Below the pieces are notes generated by a model that was given only the letters and a program-made list of their open reading frames with translations, was not told where the DNA came from and made no database searches. Position numbers and translations under genes: made by a program. From contig CAWAPS010000005.1 of assembly GCA_963783945.1 (NCBI GenBank), forward strand, positions 372,001 through 436,000: a DNA stretch of 64,000 nt, written 5' to 3'. Origin of the DNA: CAWAPS01 sp963783945 (lineage in GTDB: Bacteria > Actinomycetota > Acidimicrobiia > Acidimicrobiales > Palsa-688). Of this stretch, positions 56,074 through 64,000 are shown piece after piece. Positions within the stretch are counted from its first letter, which is position 1, and every line of letters starts with the position of its first letter.

Positions 56074-56187
56074 TACGGGCGTCAGGTGCCCGCTCACGAC
56101 GCATCAGGGGTTACCCGACCAGCGGCTCGCCTCGCTCATAAGCGGACGATCGGTGCTCACAGGGGGGGCACTGCCTAGACAGCCGTG

Positions 56188-56349
56188 ATGCCGCTCCTAA
56201 CCGACCGATCGATCTGTGGCGTTTGCGATTCCGATCGGGTGGCCGCGGACCTGAAGGTAGGCAGGCTGCTCCGGTTCGACCCCGGCGAGATCTGCACATG
56301 GCTCGCAGAGAGTCGCCGGCCCGATGGCGGACGGGACCGGACCGCATGA
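56188..56349 (+). CDS. Excisionase-like HTH protein (53 aa)
   Basis: Short frame ATG 56188 to TGA 56349. Its second half (ADLKVGRLLRFDPGEICTW, ending with LAESRR) matches the AlpA/Xis winged-HTH ending VGRLxRFxxxEVxxWL. The usual first helix is shortened. Located 1.3 kb before an integrase pseudogene on the same strand, as in integrated elements. Confidence 0.5.
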   Translation: MPLLTDRSICGVCDSDRVAADLKVGRLLRFDPGEICTWLAESRRPDGGRDRTA

Positions 56350-56638
56350 CTCACTGCAGAACTACCCTGCGAGTGTGGTTGCCGGGCTACCGCAGAGCGC
56401 TGACCACTGGAACTACGAAGCTGAGTTTGCGGGACCCGAGAGCAAGCTATCCCACGAAAAATCCTGGCATCGATCGACAAACAGCGAAACGGCAGGTACC
56501 GCGCCCACTACCCTGACCCCCACAGTCGATCCCGCTCGCAAACATTCAGCACCAAAGGCGAGAGCCGATGCCTCCTCGACCGCAACAGCGGTGGCACGGG
56601 TCGCGTTGGGGAAATCGCCGTCTACGGTCGTCGGAGGA
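56350..56638. other. Short gene-free stretch
   Basis: Nothing supported beyond shadow frames of the toxin gene. Confidence 0.4.
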
Positions 56639-56980
56639 CTACAGGTCGAGGATGCGGCGAAGCCCTCGTTCCACATCGCTGAGGAGTTCGCCCGAAATGT
56701 TGCCAACCCGATCGGCGAGGTCAGTCTTGTTCAAGGTGACCAGCGCGGTGACGTTGACGACCGAGTCCCGAGGCAGGCCGGTGATGGCAGTGGGCAGAAA
56801 CACGTTGCCGGGCATGGCCGCCAACCTCGTGCTCGAGGTAATGACCGCCCCGAGTATCGTGGCCAGACGACTTCGGTTGTACGAGTCGGCGGAAATGACG
56901 AGCACCGGTCGTCGTATCGCCCGGCGCGACCCCCTCGGTCTGCCGAGGTCGGCCCAGTAGATGCCGCCTCGCTCGATCAC
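56639..56980 (-). CDS. mazF: MazF/PemK-type endoribonuclease toxin
   Basis: 113 residues with the MazF beta-barrel motifs GGIYWADLG, RRPVLVISAD and LNKTDLADRVG. It would cut mRNA at short sequence sites. Preceded by the antitoxin gene with a four-base overlap (ATGA). The pair is next to a broken integrase and tRNA fragment, so it probably belongs to a former integrated element. Confidence 0.9.
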   Translation of the reverse strand: MIERGGIYWADLGRPRGSRRAIRRPVLVISADSYNRSRLATILGAVITSSTRLAAMPGNVFLPTAITGLPRDSVVNVTALVTLNKTDLADRVGNISGELLSDVERGLRRILDL

Positions 56981-57228
56981 CAGTCGTCGTCGCCGCCGCT
57001 GGCGAGCAATCGGCGTCCGACATCAACCGCATCCTTGCCGGATTCGTCGGTGTCAATCAAGTCGGCAACCGCTTGGTCAATCTGTTGAGTGACCGAGTCC
57101 CTGTCCAGTTCGTCCAGGTAGCGGTCGGCCGCCCGAGAAAAGAACTCCGAGCGGCTCATGCCCAGTTCCCGGGCCCGCTTCGACGCCCGCTCGTACGTGT
57201 CGTCTGGAACCGATATCGCCGTCTTCAC
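56977..57228 (-). CDS. Ribbon-helix-helix antitoxin
   Basis: 83 residues. The N-terminal ribbon-helix-helix (KTAISVPDDTYERASKRA) binds DNA as a dimer, and the acidic C-terminal tail would wrap the toxin. It overlaps mazF by four bases. Two 8-bp direct repeats 10 bases apart in the promoter (57236-57253) fit autorepression by such a dimer. Confidence 0.88.
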   Translation of the reverse strand: MKTAISVPDDTYERASKRARELGMSRSEFFSRAADRYLDELDRDSVTQQIDQAVADLIDTDESGKDAVDVGRRLLASGGDDDW

Positions 57229-57235
57229 CCTTCCA

Positions 57236-57253
57236 GTATAACCCGGTATAACC
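57236..57253. promoter_or_regulatory. Antitoxin operator/promoter
   Basis: GTATAACC occurs at 57236-57243 and 57246-57253, a 10-base period, with TATACT on the minus strand as a possible -10. Just upstream of the antitoxin start. Confidence 0.6.
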
Positions 57254-57479
57254 GTCGGGCATCGGGTCGACGCAGCTCATGGAGACAGCGAGACGCCCAG
57301 ATGGGCCAGGCTCGGTGTCGCACCGGAGGGTAGAGACATGCTCGGCGTTTGTCGGCTCGCAACCCTCGCCGGCCCGTTCTATCCCTTTCACCCAGCATTT
57401 CGGAAGGCTCCAACTGTGGGACGCCCTCGTAGGTCCGGCCGTTGACCGTCTGCCGTCCAGCCGCTGGCCGGACCGCTTC

Positions 57480-58640
57480 AGCGGGGCTCACGGCCATGCC
57501 ACACCGCCGTGTTCGGCACCAAAGCCGATGCCGACGCTTGGTTGGCGAGACAGCCGGTCGACCATCGCCGGGGGTAGCTGGATCGATCCGCGGGAGGGCA
57601 GGCGAACGTTCGACTATTGCGCGGCGACCTGGCTGACCACGACCGTGCACCTCAAGGCCGAGACCCTGGTCGGCTACGAGTCCATCCTGCGGGCTCACCT
57701 GATGCCTGCCTTCGGCGGCCGGCAGATAGCTCGGATCGACCAGCCGGAGGTCAGAGCATTCTTCCCCGACATGGCGGCGTCCGGCGCCGCACCAGGGACA
57801 ATCTGCTCCGCCCGCCAGGTCTCTTCGAATCGTTCTGGCAACCGCAGTCGGTGCCGAGGCCCTTGCCCTACGACCCCTGCGATGGTGCGAAGTTGCCCCG
57901 GTCCGCCAAGAGGGAGATGCACTTCCTCACCGAGCACCGGGTCGAGGACCTGGCCACCGCGATCAGCTTGCCGGATACCCTCCCTGACGGTCATGGGGCG
58001 GCCCCACAGTGGAGGACCGAGCTTCCGGACTACGGCCTGCGTGTTCGATTCGCGGCCCATACGGGCCTCTGAGCGGGCGAGCTCGGAGCGGTCCGAGCCC
58101 TGCCGCATCGACCTTCTTCGACGGCGGGTCGAAGTGATCGAAGCAGTGAGCGAGGTGAGCGGACGATTGGTCTTCGGACCTACCAAGACCTACCAGACCC
58201 GCTGTGTCCCCCTTCCCCGGTTCTTGTGCTACGAGCTGATTCCCTTGTTGGCGGCAAGGGTCAGGTGGGCTTCATCTTCCCTGGGCCCGAGGGCGGCCGG
58301 CTTCGCCACGGAAACTTCTACGCCCGCGACTTCAAGCCAGCGCTGCGGCAGTCCGGTCTGCCGGAGACCGTGAGATTCACGATTTGCGTCATTCGTTTGC
58401 TGGCTTTCTCATCGCCGAAGAGCGCATCCTCGGGCGATCGTGGAGCGAATGGGCCACTCGACCATTACGGTGACGTTGCGCACGTACGGTCATCTTCTCC
58501 CTGGCTTCGAGGAGCAGCTGACCGGGGCGTTGGAGCTCATGGTCCAGGCGTCCGGGCGACGGTCGGATCCAGTGGGTCACGGGTGGGTCGCGACGGGATT
58601 GCAGAGTTCACACCGCACTTGGCTAAACAGCCCCTGAGCA
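57480..58640 (+). pseudogene. Tyrosine recombinase (integrase), several frameshifts and a stop
   Basis: Pieces in different frames read in order as a phage-type integrase: an AP2-like start (FGTKADADAWLARQ), the core-binding domain (YESILRAHLMPAFGGRQIARI), the catalytic-domain start AHTGL-(TGA)-AGELGAV where an Arg codon is now a stop, FGPTKTYQTR, and the C-terminal catalytic part (ERMGHSTITVTLRTYGHLLPG) with the Tyr. At least three shifts are needed. It would have inserted DNA into a tRNA, and a tRNA 3' half lies 14 bases past its end. Confidence 0.8.
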
Positions 58641-58653
58641 GCCCCATTGAGGG

Positions 58654-58694
58654 TGCCCCCGGCAGGACTCGAACCTGCGGCGCACGGTTTAGGA
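58654..58694 (-). tRNA. tRNA-Arg(CCT) 3' half, probable attachment site
   Basis: On the minus strand: anticodon CCT with AA-ACCGT following, variable loop GCGCC, T-arm GCAGG-TTCGAGT-CCTGC, and acceptor CGGGGGC plus A. The 5' side of the anticodon stem and the D-arm are not present; the sequence upstream does not pair. A 3' tRNA half beside an integrase is the usual att scar. It is not a functional tRNA here. Confidence 0.7.
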
Positions 58695-58803
58695 AGCGAG
58701 CGCGCAGTTGGCGAGGAATGGCGCGTTGACCAGGACAGATGTGCAGAAGGCTTGTGCGTCTAGGGGACGAAGGCTGTGAGCCTCTGCTCGCGTTTTGGTC
58801 GAC

Positions 58804-59271
58804 TCAGGTCGCTGCGGTGACGACTCTTTCAGCGGTGGGGCCGATGGCGACCCCGTCGAGGATAGGTTCGAGGCCATGAGTCGGCATCCGCCAGCCGGCC
58901 GGAGGGAGTAAGTCGTCGTGAAGCTCGGCGCACAGGAGCACCCGGTCGGCGACAAGGGTGGCGGTCTCCAACGTCACCATAACCACCGTACCGTTGGCCG
59001 AATGGCGCAAGGCGTCGCCCACCTGCGCCCGGCCGCCGCGGACACACTCGAGCGCCCGAGGCGACTGAGGGGCACATAGCCATTGGGCGCCGAACGGCGT
59101 GTGGTGAATCTCTGCTACCAGCCATGTCTGACCCGACACTTCATGTCCGGCAAACAGCCGCGGCCCGTCGTAACGCTCCCAGACTTCGTCCACCTCGAGA
59201 TCCAGCTCAGATCCCAAGAAGTGCAACATCTCGTACTCCGTCACCTTGCTTGATCTTTCCCCCAATTGCAC
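58804..59271 (-). CDS. Hypothetical protein
   Basis: 155 residues from 59271; GTG 59244 is an alternative start. Strands such as MLHFLGSELDLEVDEVW and MVTLETATLVADRVLLCAE suggest a mixed alpha/beta fold. No motif recognised. Overlaps the end of the WhiB-like frame by 65 bases. Composition is protein-like. Confidence 0.55.
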   Translation of the reverse strand: MQLGERSSKVTEYEMLHFLGSELDLEVDEVWERYDGPRLFAGHEVSGQTWLVAEIHHTPFGAQWLCAPQSPRALECVRGGRAQVGDALRHSANGTVVMVTLETATLVADRVLLCAELHDDLLPPAGWRMPTHGLEPILDGVAIGPTAERVVTAAT

Positions 59272-59689
59272 TCAACCGGCCGGATGACCTCCGCTCGGGA
59301 CCCGAACACGCCCCGCTGTCCAACTTGGCGAAACGGTCGTGACGGCTAGCCTCCAGCCAGGTCCTGCGCAGCCCTCGGCGCTCGTATTCAGTGCAGCCAC
59401 CCCAGATGCCGACTTCCTGGTTGGTCTCCAAAGCAAACCCTAGGCACGACTCCAGCACCGCGGAGGACCGGCACAAGGCCTTGGCCGACTCGGTCTGTTC
59501 GACCGAGTCGGCGGTACGTCCAACGGGAAAGAACCACTCCGTGGGCACCGCCCGACAGGCCGCCCGGTCACGCCAAATGTCACCGTCCCCCTCGCCGGTC
59601 ATGCCCGCCGCCCCGACCACGGGCGCTCTTGCCACCGCAGCGATGGTTTTGTCGAGCCCAGCCGACGGATTGTTCTTGCCGGTCACCAT
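59207..59689 (-). CDS. WhiB-like protein with one cluster cysteine missing
   Basis: 160 residues (ATG at residue 30 is an alternative start). WhiB layout: AACRAVP, WFFP, then ALCRSSAVLESCL, and the GIWGGCTEYERRGLRR turn. WhiB proteins use four cysteines (C, CxxC, x5 C) to hold a 4Fe-4S cluster. Here C45, C73 and C82 are present, but the CxxC partner is Ser76 (TCC instead of TGC). Cluster binding is therefore uncertain, although an extra Cys in WGGC might substitute. Likely a DNA-binding regulator, perhaps of element origin. Confidence 0.75.
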   Translation of the reverse strand: MVTGKNNPSAGLDKTIAAVARAPVVGAAGMTGEGDGDIWRDRAACRAVPTEWFFPVGRTADSVEQTESAKALCRSSAVLESCLGFALETNQEVGIWGGCTEYERRGLRRTWLEASRHDRFAKLDSGACSGPERRSSGRLSAIGGKIKQGDGVRDVALLGI

Positions 59690-59931
59690 GACTGCCCTGA
59701 CTGACCATGCCCACGCCGGACAGGTCGACCGTACCGAAATAGACGGCGCTTCAACCTCGGAACCGAGGACATCGCCGCAAGCCCCAAGGAATTTGCCTGT
59801 CGATCATCTAGCCAATACCGGAACCTTCCCTTGTCATCCAAGATGACCGTGCCAGGGTCCGGGGCACACGCTTGACCGCAACCACCGAAGCAGTTCTCGA
59901 AGTCTTGAACACCTCGGCTGCACCCGAGCAT
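59683..59931 (-). CDS. Small hypothetical protein
   Basis: 82 residues ending at the WhiB start, with a cysteine-rich N-terminus (CFGGCGQAC) and a basic tail. A strand-like segment GTVILDDKGRFRYW is plausible. No family recognised. Possibly co-transcribed with the WhiB-like gene. Confidence 0.35.
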   Translation of the reverse strand: MLGCSRGVQDFENCFGGCGQACAPDPGTVILDDKGRFRYWLDDRQANSLGLAAMSSVPRLKRRLFRYGRPVRRGHGQSGQSW

Positions 59932-59989
59932 AGCGCTGACCGTCTGCTTTCACCAAGAAAGGACCACTTGATCTGAGGTGTTCCCCGAC

Positions 59990-60985
59990 CCAACCCAGGT
60001 TCCCTATGTTCCGTGGTGGCTGGGACCGTCGAAGGAGGGAGAAGGAGATCTCAGGATGGCCGCCCCCTGCCTCCGGATCATCCGGAATGACCTATATCCC
60101 TGCTTCGCCGACGACCACGACCGTTCCATCACCGGCCATACCGCCCCAAGTGGGCACTGTCCTGCTTCAGACGACGACCAACCCGGAGAACTACTACCTC
60201 GCTGCTGGTGACGAGAGTGGTTTGGCGGTGCTCGCCTCCCGACCGAAGCTCTCTCGGCCCAGGCAGCCAGCGGAACACTCACCACTTCTGACCTCGCCGG
60301 ACATCAGCTCGCTACCACGCCGCTTCCTAGCTTCGATCCGGCCTGTGGGGCAATCGAGGTATCGGCCTACGGCAACGAAGCCATCATTGCCGGCGAGACC
60401 AACCAGCCCGAAGAAGGGATCAGCCCGGGTGGTCGAAATCGGCGTCCTTCTGGTGGTCTTCCCGCTGCTTTGGTAGGCGCAGCGGTGATCACCGACGTCT
60501 TAATCGGGCTTCGCCGTGACCGACGTCCTGACCTGGCCGAACGACTGTCGCCCGCCACGAGCATGGGGCCGCCTTGCGGCGGACGGGTGGTCCCGTACAA
60601 GTGGCGGACGACACGACTGCGCCCCTACCAATCGTACGTAGCCGACGAGGCGCAGGGGTGGCTTCAGAGACGGGGGACGAGGGGTAGTGGCTGTCGGTTA
60701 GGACTGCTTCCGCCCGCCTCGGCGTGTCCACTTTCGTCTTCCGGGGGATCGCGCTGCGTGCCGGGATCACCTTTCACGGGCGAATCGGGCACTGGCAAGT
60801 GCTGGCATCGCAGGTGGGTGCCCTGGTGCGGAACTCCCGGATCCCGACGGGGGGCTACGGCCGAGCATCGGTTCCCTATGGGGGACGTGAGACGGCGACC
60901 GAAGTTCGACATCTCGATCTACTTGATGCCGTCCTCACCAGGCGTGGATGGACTGATGCTCAAGTCGCCCAAGGCGGTGGGGGTC
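59990..60985. other. Decayed stretch with many short frames
   Basis: No single frame is consistent. Short protein-like pieces appear in different frames (VEIGVLLVVFPLL; ITDVLIGLRRDRRP; VADEAQGWLQRR; FDISIYLMPSSPG), as expected from one or two frameshifted genes, perhaps conjugation-related. Not resolvable by reading. Confidence 0.35.
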
Positions 60986-60989
60986 GGTT

Positions 60990-61335
60990 CTGACCGGTTC
61001 CGAGGTGGCAATCTGTTGGAGTCCCGAACGGCTACGTCCCGGCGCTACGAGCGCTCGCCGGCTCAGGCAACGTTGACTCTATCGAGGTCGCTCGCCTGCT
61101 CCCAGAGGGGAGCCGTCGTCGCTTCGTCCAAGGAACGAGGCATTCGACATCCGACGGGTGGATGACCGTGCGCCGGTCGGCCACCAGGCTGGATATGTCA
61201 TCTAGGGAGGTTCGGAGGATGGCCGAGACGGCCGGAATCCCTATTACTCTTCGGGGAGGACAGCCGAGCCTAGTGTGGTCGGACGTCAAGCGGTTCGCCG
61301 CGCCGTCCAGGATCGATGCCGGACCGACCGGGTGA
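60990..61335 (+). pseudogene. HTH-protein C-terminal remnant
   Basis: Open from about 60990 with no good start. Reads VARLLPEGSRRRF, then LDMSSREVRRMAETAG and PSLVWSDVKRFA, ending TGA at 61335. The second half resembles an excisionase/MerR-type HTH. Fragment of a larger lost gene. Confidence 0.35.
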
Positions 61336-61693
61336 GGGGAGTCATGCTCGGGAGGGAATCGCGGTCGGTCCAGTAGCTGTTCAACTCGGTCGTTCATTCC
61401 CTTCGTGTCGAGCGGGGCACGGTTGGCCACTTGGACGGGGATAAAGCGATGCCGGGCTGCTGTACATATATCTCGTGGATGCCCCCCCAGGTTCCGTCGC
61501 GGGCCGGTCTCCGCCCGGTAGGCGGCGGCGAACCCGTGGCCCATTCGAGGGAGTACAACACCGCCAGATTGAGCAGGCATGGGCCCAACATCTCTATCGG
61601 GATCACCGAGGCCGTCGCACGCCCCGTCGACGATGGCCGACGGTCTTCTGTGGACCACAACAGGTCACGACGTCCGGTGTAGGAGACTGCGGC

Positions 61694-62632
61694 ATGATCG
61701 ATGGCCGCTCGTTGACGGATCCCGCTCTGCGACACCTGTTCGAGGCGTTCTCGGTGCCCTCGGTGCACCTCGACGGCCTGACTGCCCTGCGCGGCTGGCG
61801 TCCCGACCTCGATGTCGCGCTGTCGGAGCAGGTAAAGCGGACCGACTACGTGGTCGTCGGTGATCCGCCGGTGCCAGTGCGGGTCCATCGTCCCGTCGGA
61901 GCCGACGGGCAGCTGCCGGCTCTGATCGACATCCACGGCGGTGGCCTGATCGTGGGTAGCCACCAAGCAGCCGATGTCACCTTCGACCGGTGGTGCCCGA
62001 TGTTCGGCGTCGTCGGCATCTCGGTTGGGTACCGCTTGGCTCCCGAGACTCCGTATCCCGGGGCCATCGAAGACTGCTACGCCGCGCTCATCTGGACCTA
62101 TCGACACGCCCGGGAGCTCGGAATCGACCCGGTGCGAATCGGCATCGGTGGCATGAGTGCTGGCGGTGGCATCGCCGCCGCGCTCGGCCTGCTCGCCCGC
62201 GACCGCGGCGAAGTCCCAGTCGCGTTCCAGTTCTTGAACTCCCCGATGCTCGACGATCGCCAGACCACGCCGTCAAGCCAGCTTGACGGGCTCTACGTCT
62301 GGAGTAGGGAGGACAACGCCTTCGGCTGGCGGTCCTACCTCGGCGAGCTCTACCGCTCCGAGGACGTGCCGCTCTACGCTGCCCCTGCCCGAGCCACAGA
62401 TCTTTCCTGCCTGCCCCCGACCTTCCTCGCCGTGGGGGGAGCTGATGGCTTTCGCGACGAGGTCATCGAGTTCGCGACCCGGCTGTTCCAGGCCGGCGTC
62501 GCCTGCGAGCTGCACGTGTACCCGGGGCTCCCGCACGGGTTTGGCGTCGCGGCGGCGGCCCCTGTCGTGCAGCAGGCGCTCCGTCATCGTGAGGACTGGC
62601 TGGCGAGACAGCTGGGATCGACTGGCGACTGA
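61694..62632 (+). CDS. HSL-family alpha/beta-hydrolase (esterase/lipase)
   Basis: 312 residues from ATG 61694, with AGGAGA upstream. Hormone-sensitive-lipase-type signature HGGG (DIHGGGLIVGS), nucleophile elbow GGMSAGGG, catalytic Asp in GGADGFRDEV and His in LPHGF: a complete triad. Would hydrolyse short- or medium-chain esters. Cytoplasmic. Flanked by decayed DNA and a transposase scrap, so possibly acquired. Confidence 0.92.
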   Translation: MIDGRSLTDPALRHLFEAFSVPSVHLDGLTALRGWRPDLDVALSEQVKRTDYVVVGDPPVPVRVHRPVGADGQLPALIDIHGGGLIVGSHQAADVTFDRWCPMFGVVGISVGYRLAPETPYPGAIEDCYAALIWTYRHARELGIDPVRIGIGGMSAGGGIAAALGLLARDRGEVPVAFQFLNSPMLDDRQTTPSSQLDGLYVWSREDNAFGWRSYLGELYRSEDVPLYAAPARATDLSCLPPTFLAVGGADGFRDEVIEFATRLFQAGVACELHVYPGLPHGFGVAAAAPVVQQALRHREDWLARQLGSTGD

Positions 62633-62654
62633 GCCAGCGGACCGGAAGGGACGA

Positions 62655-62858
62655 TGTGCGTTCGCCGTCGGGTTCGTGGAGCGTCTTGGACGCGACCTGC
62701 AGGACCGGTCCTGCCCGATCGAGGTCCGCTCTTTGGGACGGACGCTGCTGCGTTGGAAGGACCAGATCGCCGCCTGGCACAAGGCTCAGGTCGGCCAAGG
62801 CCCCACCGAGGGGATCAATAATCTGGTCAAACGGGTCAAGCGGGCCGCGTCGGGATGA
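62655..62858 (+). pseudogene. ISL3-type transposase C-terminal fragment
   Basis: The frame gives SLGRTLLRWKDQIAAWHKAQ and PTEGINNLVKRVKRAASG, the ending of ISL3-family transposases (GPTEALNNLIKRVKR). The N-terminal DDE portion is absent and a TGA cuts the end. No terminal inverted repeats recognised. Confidence 0.75.
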
Positions 62859-63077
62859 CACGACGGCGTCGCGATCACCATCGCCGTGGCCGAGCAGGCC
62901 AAACCGCACAGGGTGGGCGCGGGCCGGGTGCCAATTGGTAGGAGACTTGGCCCCGAAGTTGGGGTGTGGTTGGACCACTGATGGGGTGCTCGGTCGATCA
63001 TGTCTGTATCTCCCGTTGTGAAGGCGATCATGATTAGCATCAGCTATCCGACCCGCTCACGCATCCCGGCCGTGTGA

Positions 63078-63365
63078 ACAACTTCGGCTTTCGAGGCTGG
63101 TGTTGGCACCACAGCCGTCGCCGGTAGCGGTGGCTTCATCCCGAAGGTCGTCGACCAGGTCGGGCTGACCCCGGAGGAGAAGACCGCGGCGATCACGAGT
63201 GTCCGCTGGTTGGAGCGGGACCTTCTCGACGTCGGTCGTGTGTGCCCGCAGCTCACTCGCCAAGGCGCCGAAGGGGTCATCGCTGAGCTCAACCAGCTAA
63301 GTGCGGCTCTCGGATGGCTCGAGATCGACGTCGATGGCCGCTGGCGTTGGCCGCACGGCAGCTAA
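63078..63365 (+). pseudogene. Unidentified C-terminal fragment
   Basis: 95 codons open after a TGA at 63075, without a good start. It reads as a helical segment (TPEEKTAAITSVRWLERDL, RQGAEGVIAELNQL) with a closing WRWPHGS. Protein-like but unknown. Located after the transposase scrap. Confidence 0.35.
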
Positions 63366-64000
63366 CAGGCCCGCGAGGGAATTCAGGGCCGACTAGTAGC
63401 TTTGCGTGACCATCTGCACCCTGATCAGCTGGCTCTTCGAACAAGTCACTCCCGGACCCACACCGACGCCACGCCCCGCCCGGCGGGGCCCTTGACACAA
63501 ATAGGTTTCGATCTGCATCGCGCTGCTCGGGGTTATTCGTCGCCCGTGATGGGACGGACTCATCGTTCGGCTTCGCATGGGTACCGGGCGGCCGGGAGAG
63601 CTTGTCGACGCGTGTCAATTGGCACCGATGCGTGGCCCGGATCACAGGTGCAGGCCCGTAGTTGACTCGGTCGGCTCGATGCAATGTCCATTTATCCGAG
63701 GCGCGGGTGGACGCTCGCCGAATCAGGGGCCCGGCGGGCGCTGCCGGTTGCCCGTCGCTCAGTACCGTTGTTGTCCCTGAGGCAGGTCCAGGTGCCCTTT
63801 CGATGTCACCATCTGGTATGCCTCCGCTGAATCCATCGAGCCACGCCGCTAAATCGGTGGCGCCTCAGATTGGCTCATGCCGTGTTGTCACACCTTGGCT
63901 CCTGTTCCATTGCCGCCGTCCTGCCGTAGCGCGACACCTCAACCTGTGGAGGAGGTGTGCACGATCAGCAGGTTGCAGGGACAGTGGTGGGAGACCTTGT
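63366..64000. other. End of window without a supported gene
   Basis: No convincing frame. GGAGGAGG at 63948-63955 followed by GTG at 63957 could begin a gene that runs off the edge (HDQQVAGTVVGDL), but too little is visible. Confidence 0.3.

Noticed and set aside
58654..58694. Complete tRNA-Arg gene
   Set aside because: Only the 3' half is present; the 5' side of the anticodon stem and the D-arm cannot be formed.

Overview
This is a GC-rich actinobacterial chromosome segment. The glgC-glgM pair, a WhiB-type regulator, a BTAD-family regulator fused to a cyclase and an ATPase, and secreted proteins with the '(A)SDGGIFTFGDA' repeat together suggest a soil or freshwater member of the Acidimicrobiia or a close relative. 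The class-level assignment is inference. The window is accessory-rich and carries many broken genes: at least a dozen have a single-base frameshift, an internal deletion, or survive only as a terminal fragment.

Region 1 (about 0-30 kb) is a catabolic region. It holds a Baeyer-Villiger-type monooxygenase, two luciferase-like flavin monooxygenases, four short-chain dehydrogenases, four amidohydrolase-2 (ACMSD-like) enzymes counting only intact ones, a D-aminoacylase fused to a bicupin, an SMP-30 lactonase, a cytochrome P450, a DsbA-like protein, SnoaL-like proteins, and IclR and TetR regulators. Between them lie remnants of an acyl-CoA dehydrogenase, a P450, a Rieske oxygenase, an amidohydrolase and a SnoaL gene. 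No single pathway can be read off. The mix suits uptake and stepwise oxidation of cyclic or aromatic carbon sources, with much gene turnover.

Region 2 (about 30-35 kb) reads leftward: an exported protein, a lipoprotein, an OmpR-type response regulator, a histidine kinase and a PNPOx-like flavoprotein. The first two genes overlap each other, and the regulator and kinase genes also overlap, which suggests one envelope-sensing operon.

Region 3 (about 34.4-42.2 kb) looks like one MarR / ABC-ATPase / ABC-2 permease drug-efflux operon split by about 6 kb of foreign DNA. The ATPase start and its broken Walker A lie at 41.5-41.7 kb, and its likely C-terminal end lies at 35.2-35.3 kb beside the permease. 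The block between them carries two collagen-like secreted proteins, a HYR/coiled-coil/FIMAH exported protein, a broken primase-polymerase, a DNA-ligase scrap and a diverged repeat of about 46 nt ahead of two of the secreted genes.

Region 4 (about 42-52 kb) is more housekeeping-like: a DUF2332 protein, GlgC and GlgM (maltose-1-phosphate/glycogen route), a rifampin phosphotransferase with a candidate rifamycin-associated element upstream, a small acidic protein, a frameshifted membrane protein and a secreted repeat protein. Region 5 (52-56 kb) holds a large BTAD-cyclase-ATPase-TPR regulator and a DinB-like protein.

Region 6 (56-64 kb) is a decayed integrated element and its surroundings: an excisionase-like HTH, a MazF/ribbon-helix-helix toxin-antitoxin pair, a multiply broken tyrosine integrase, the 3' half of a tRNA-Arg(CCT) (a typical attachment site), a WhiB-like protein lacking one cluster cysteine, unreadable decayed sequence, an HSL-type esterase and an ISL3-type transposase fragment.
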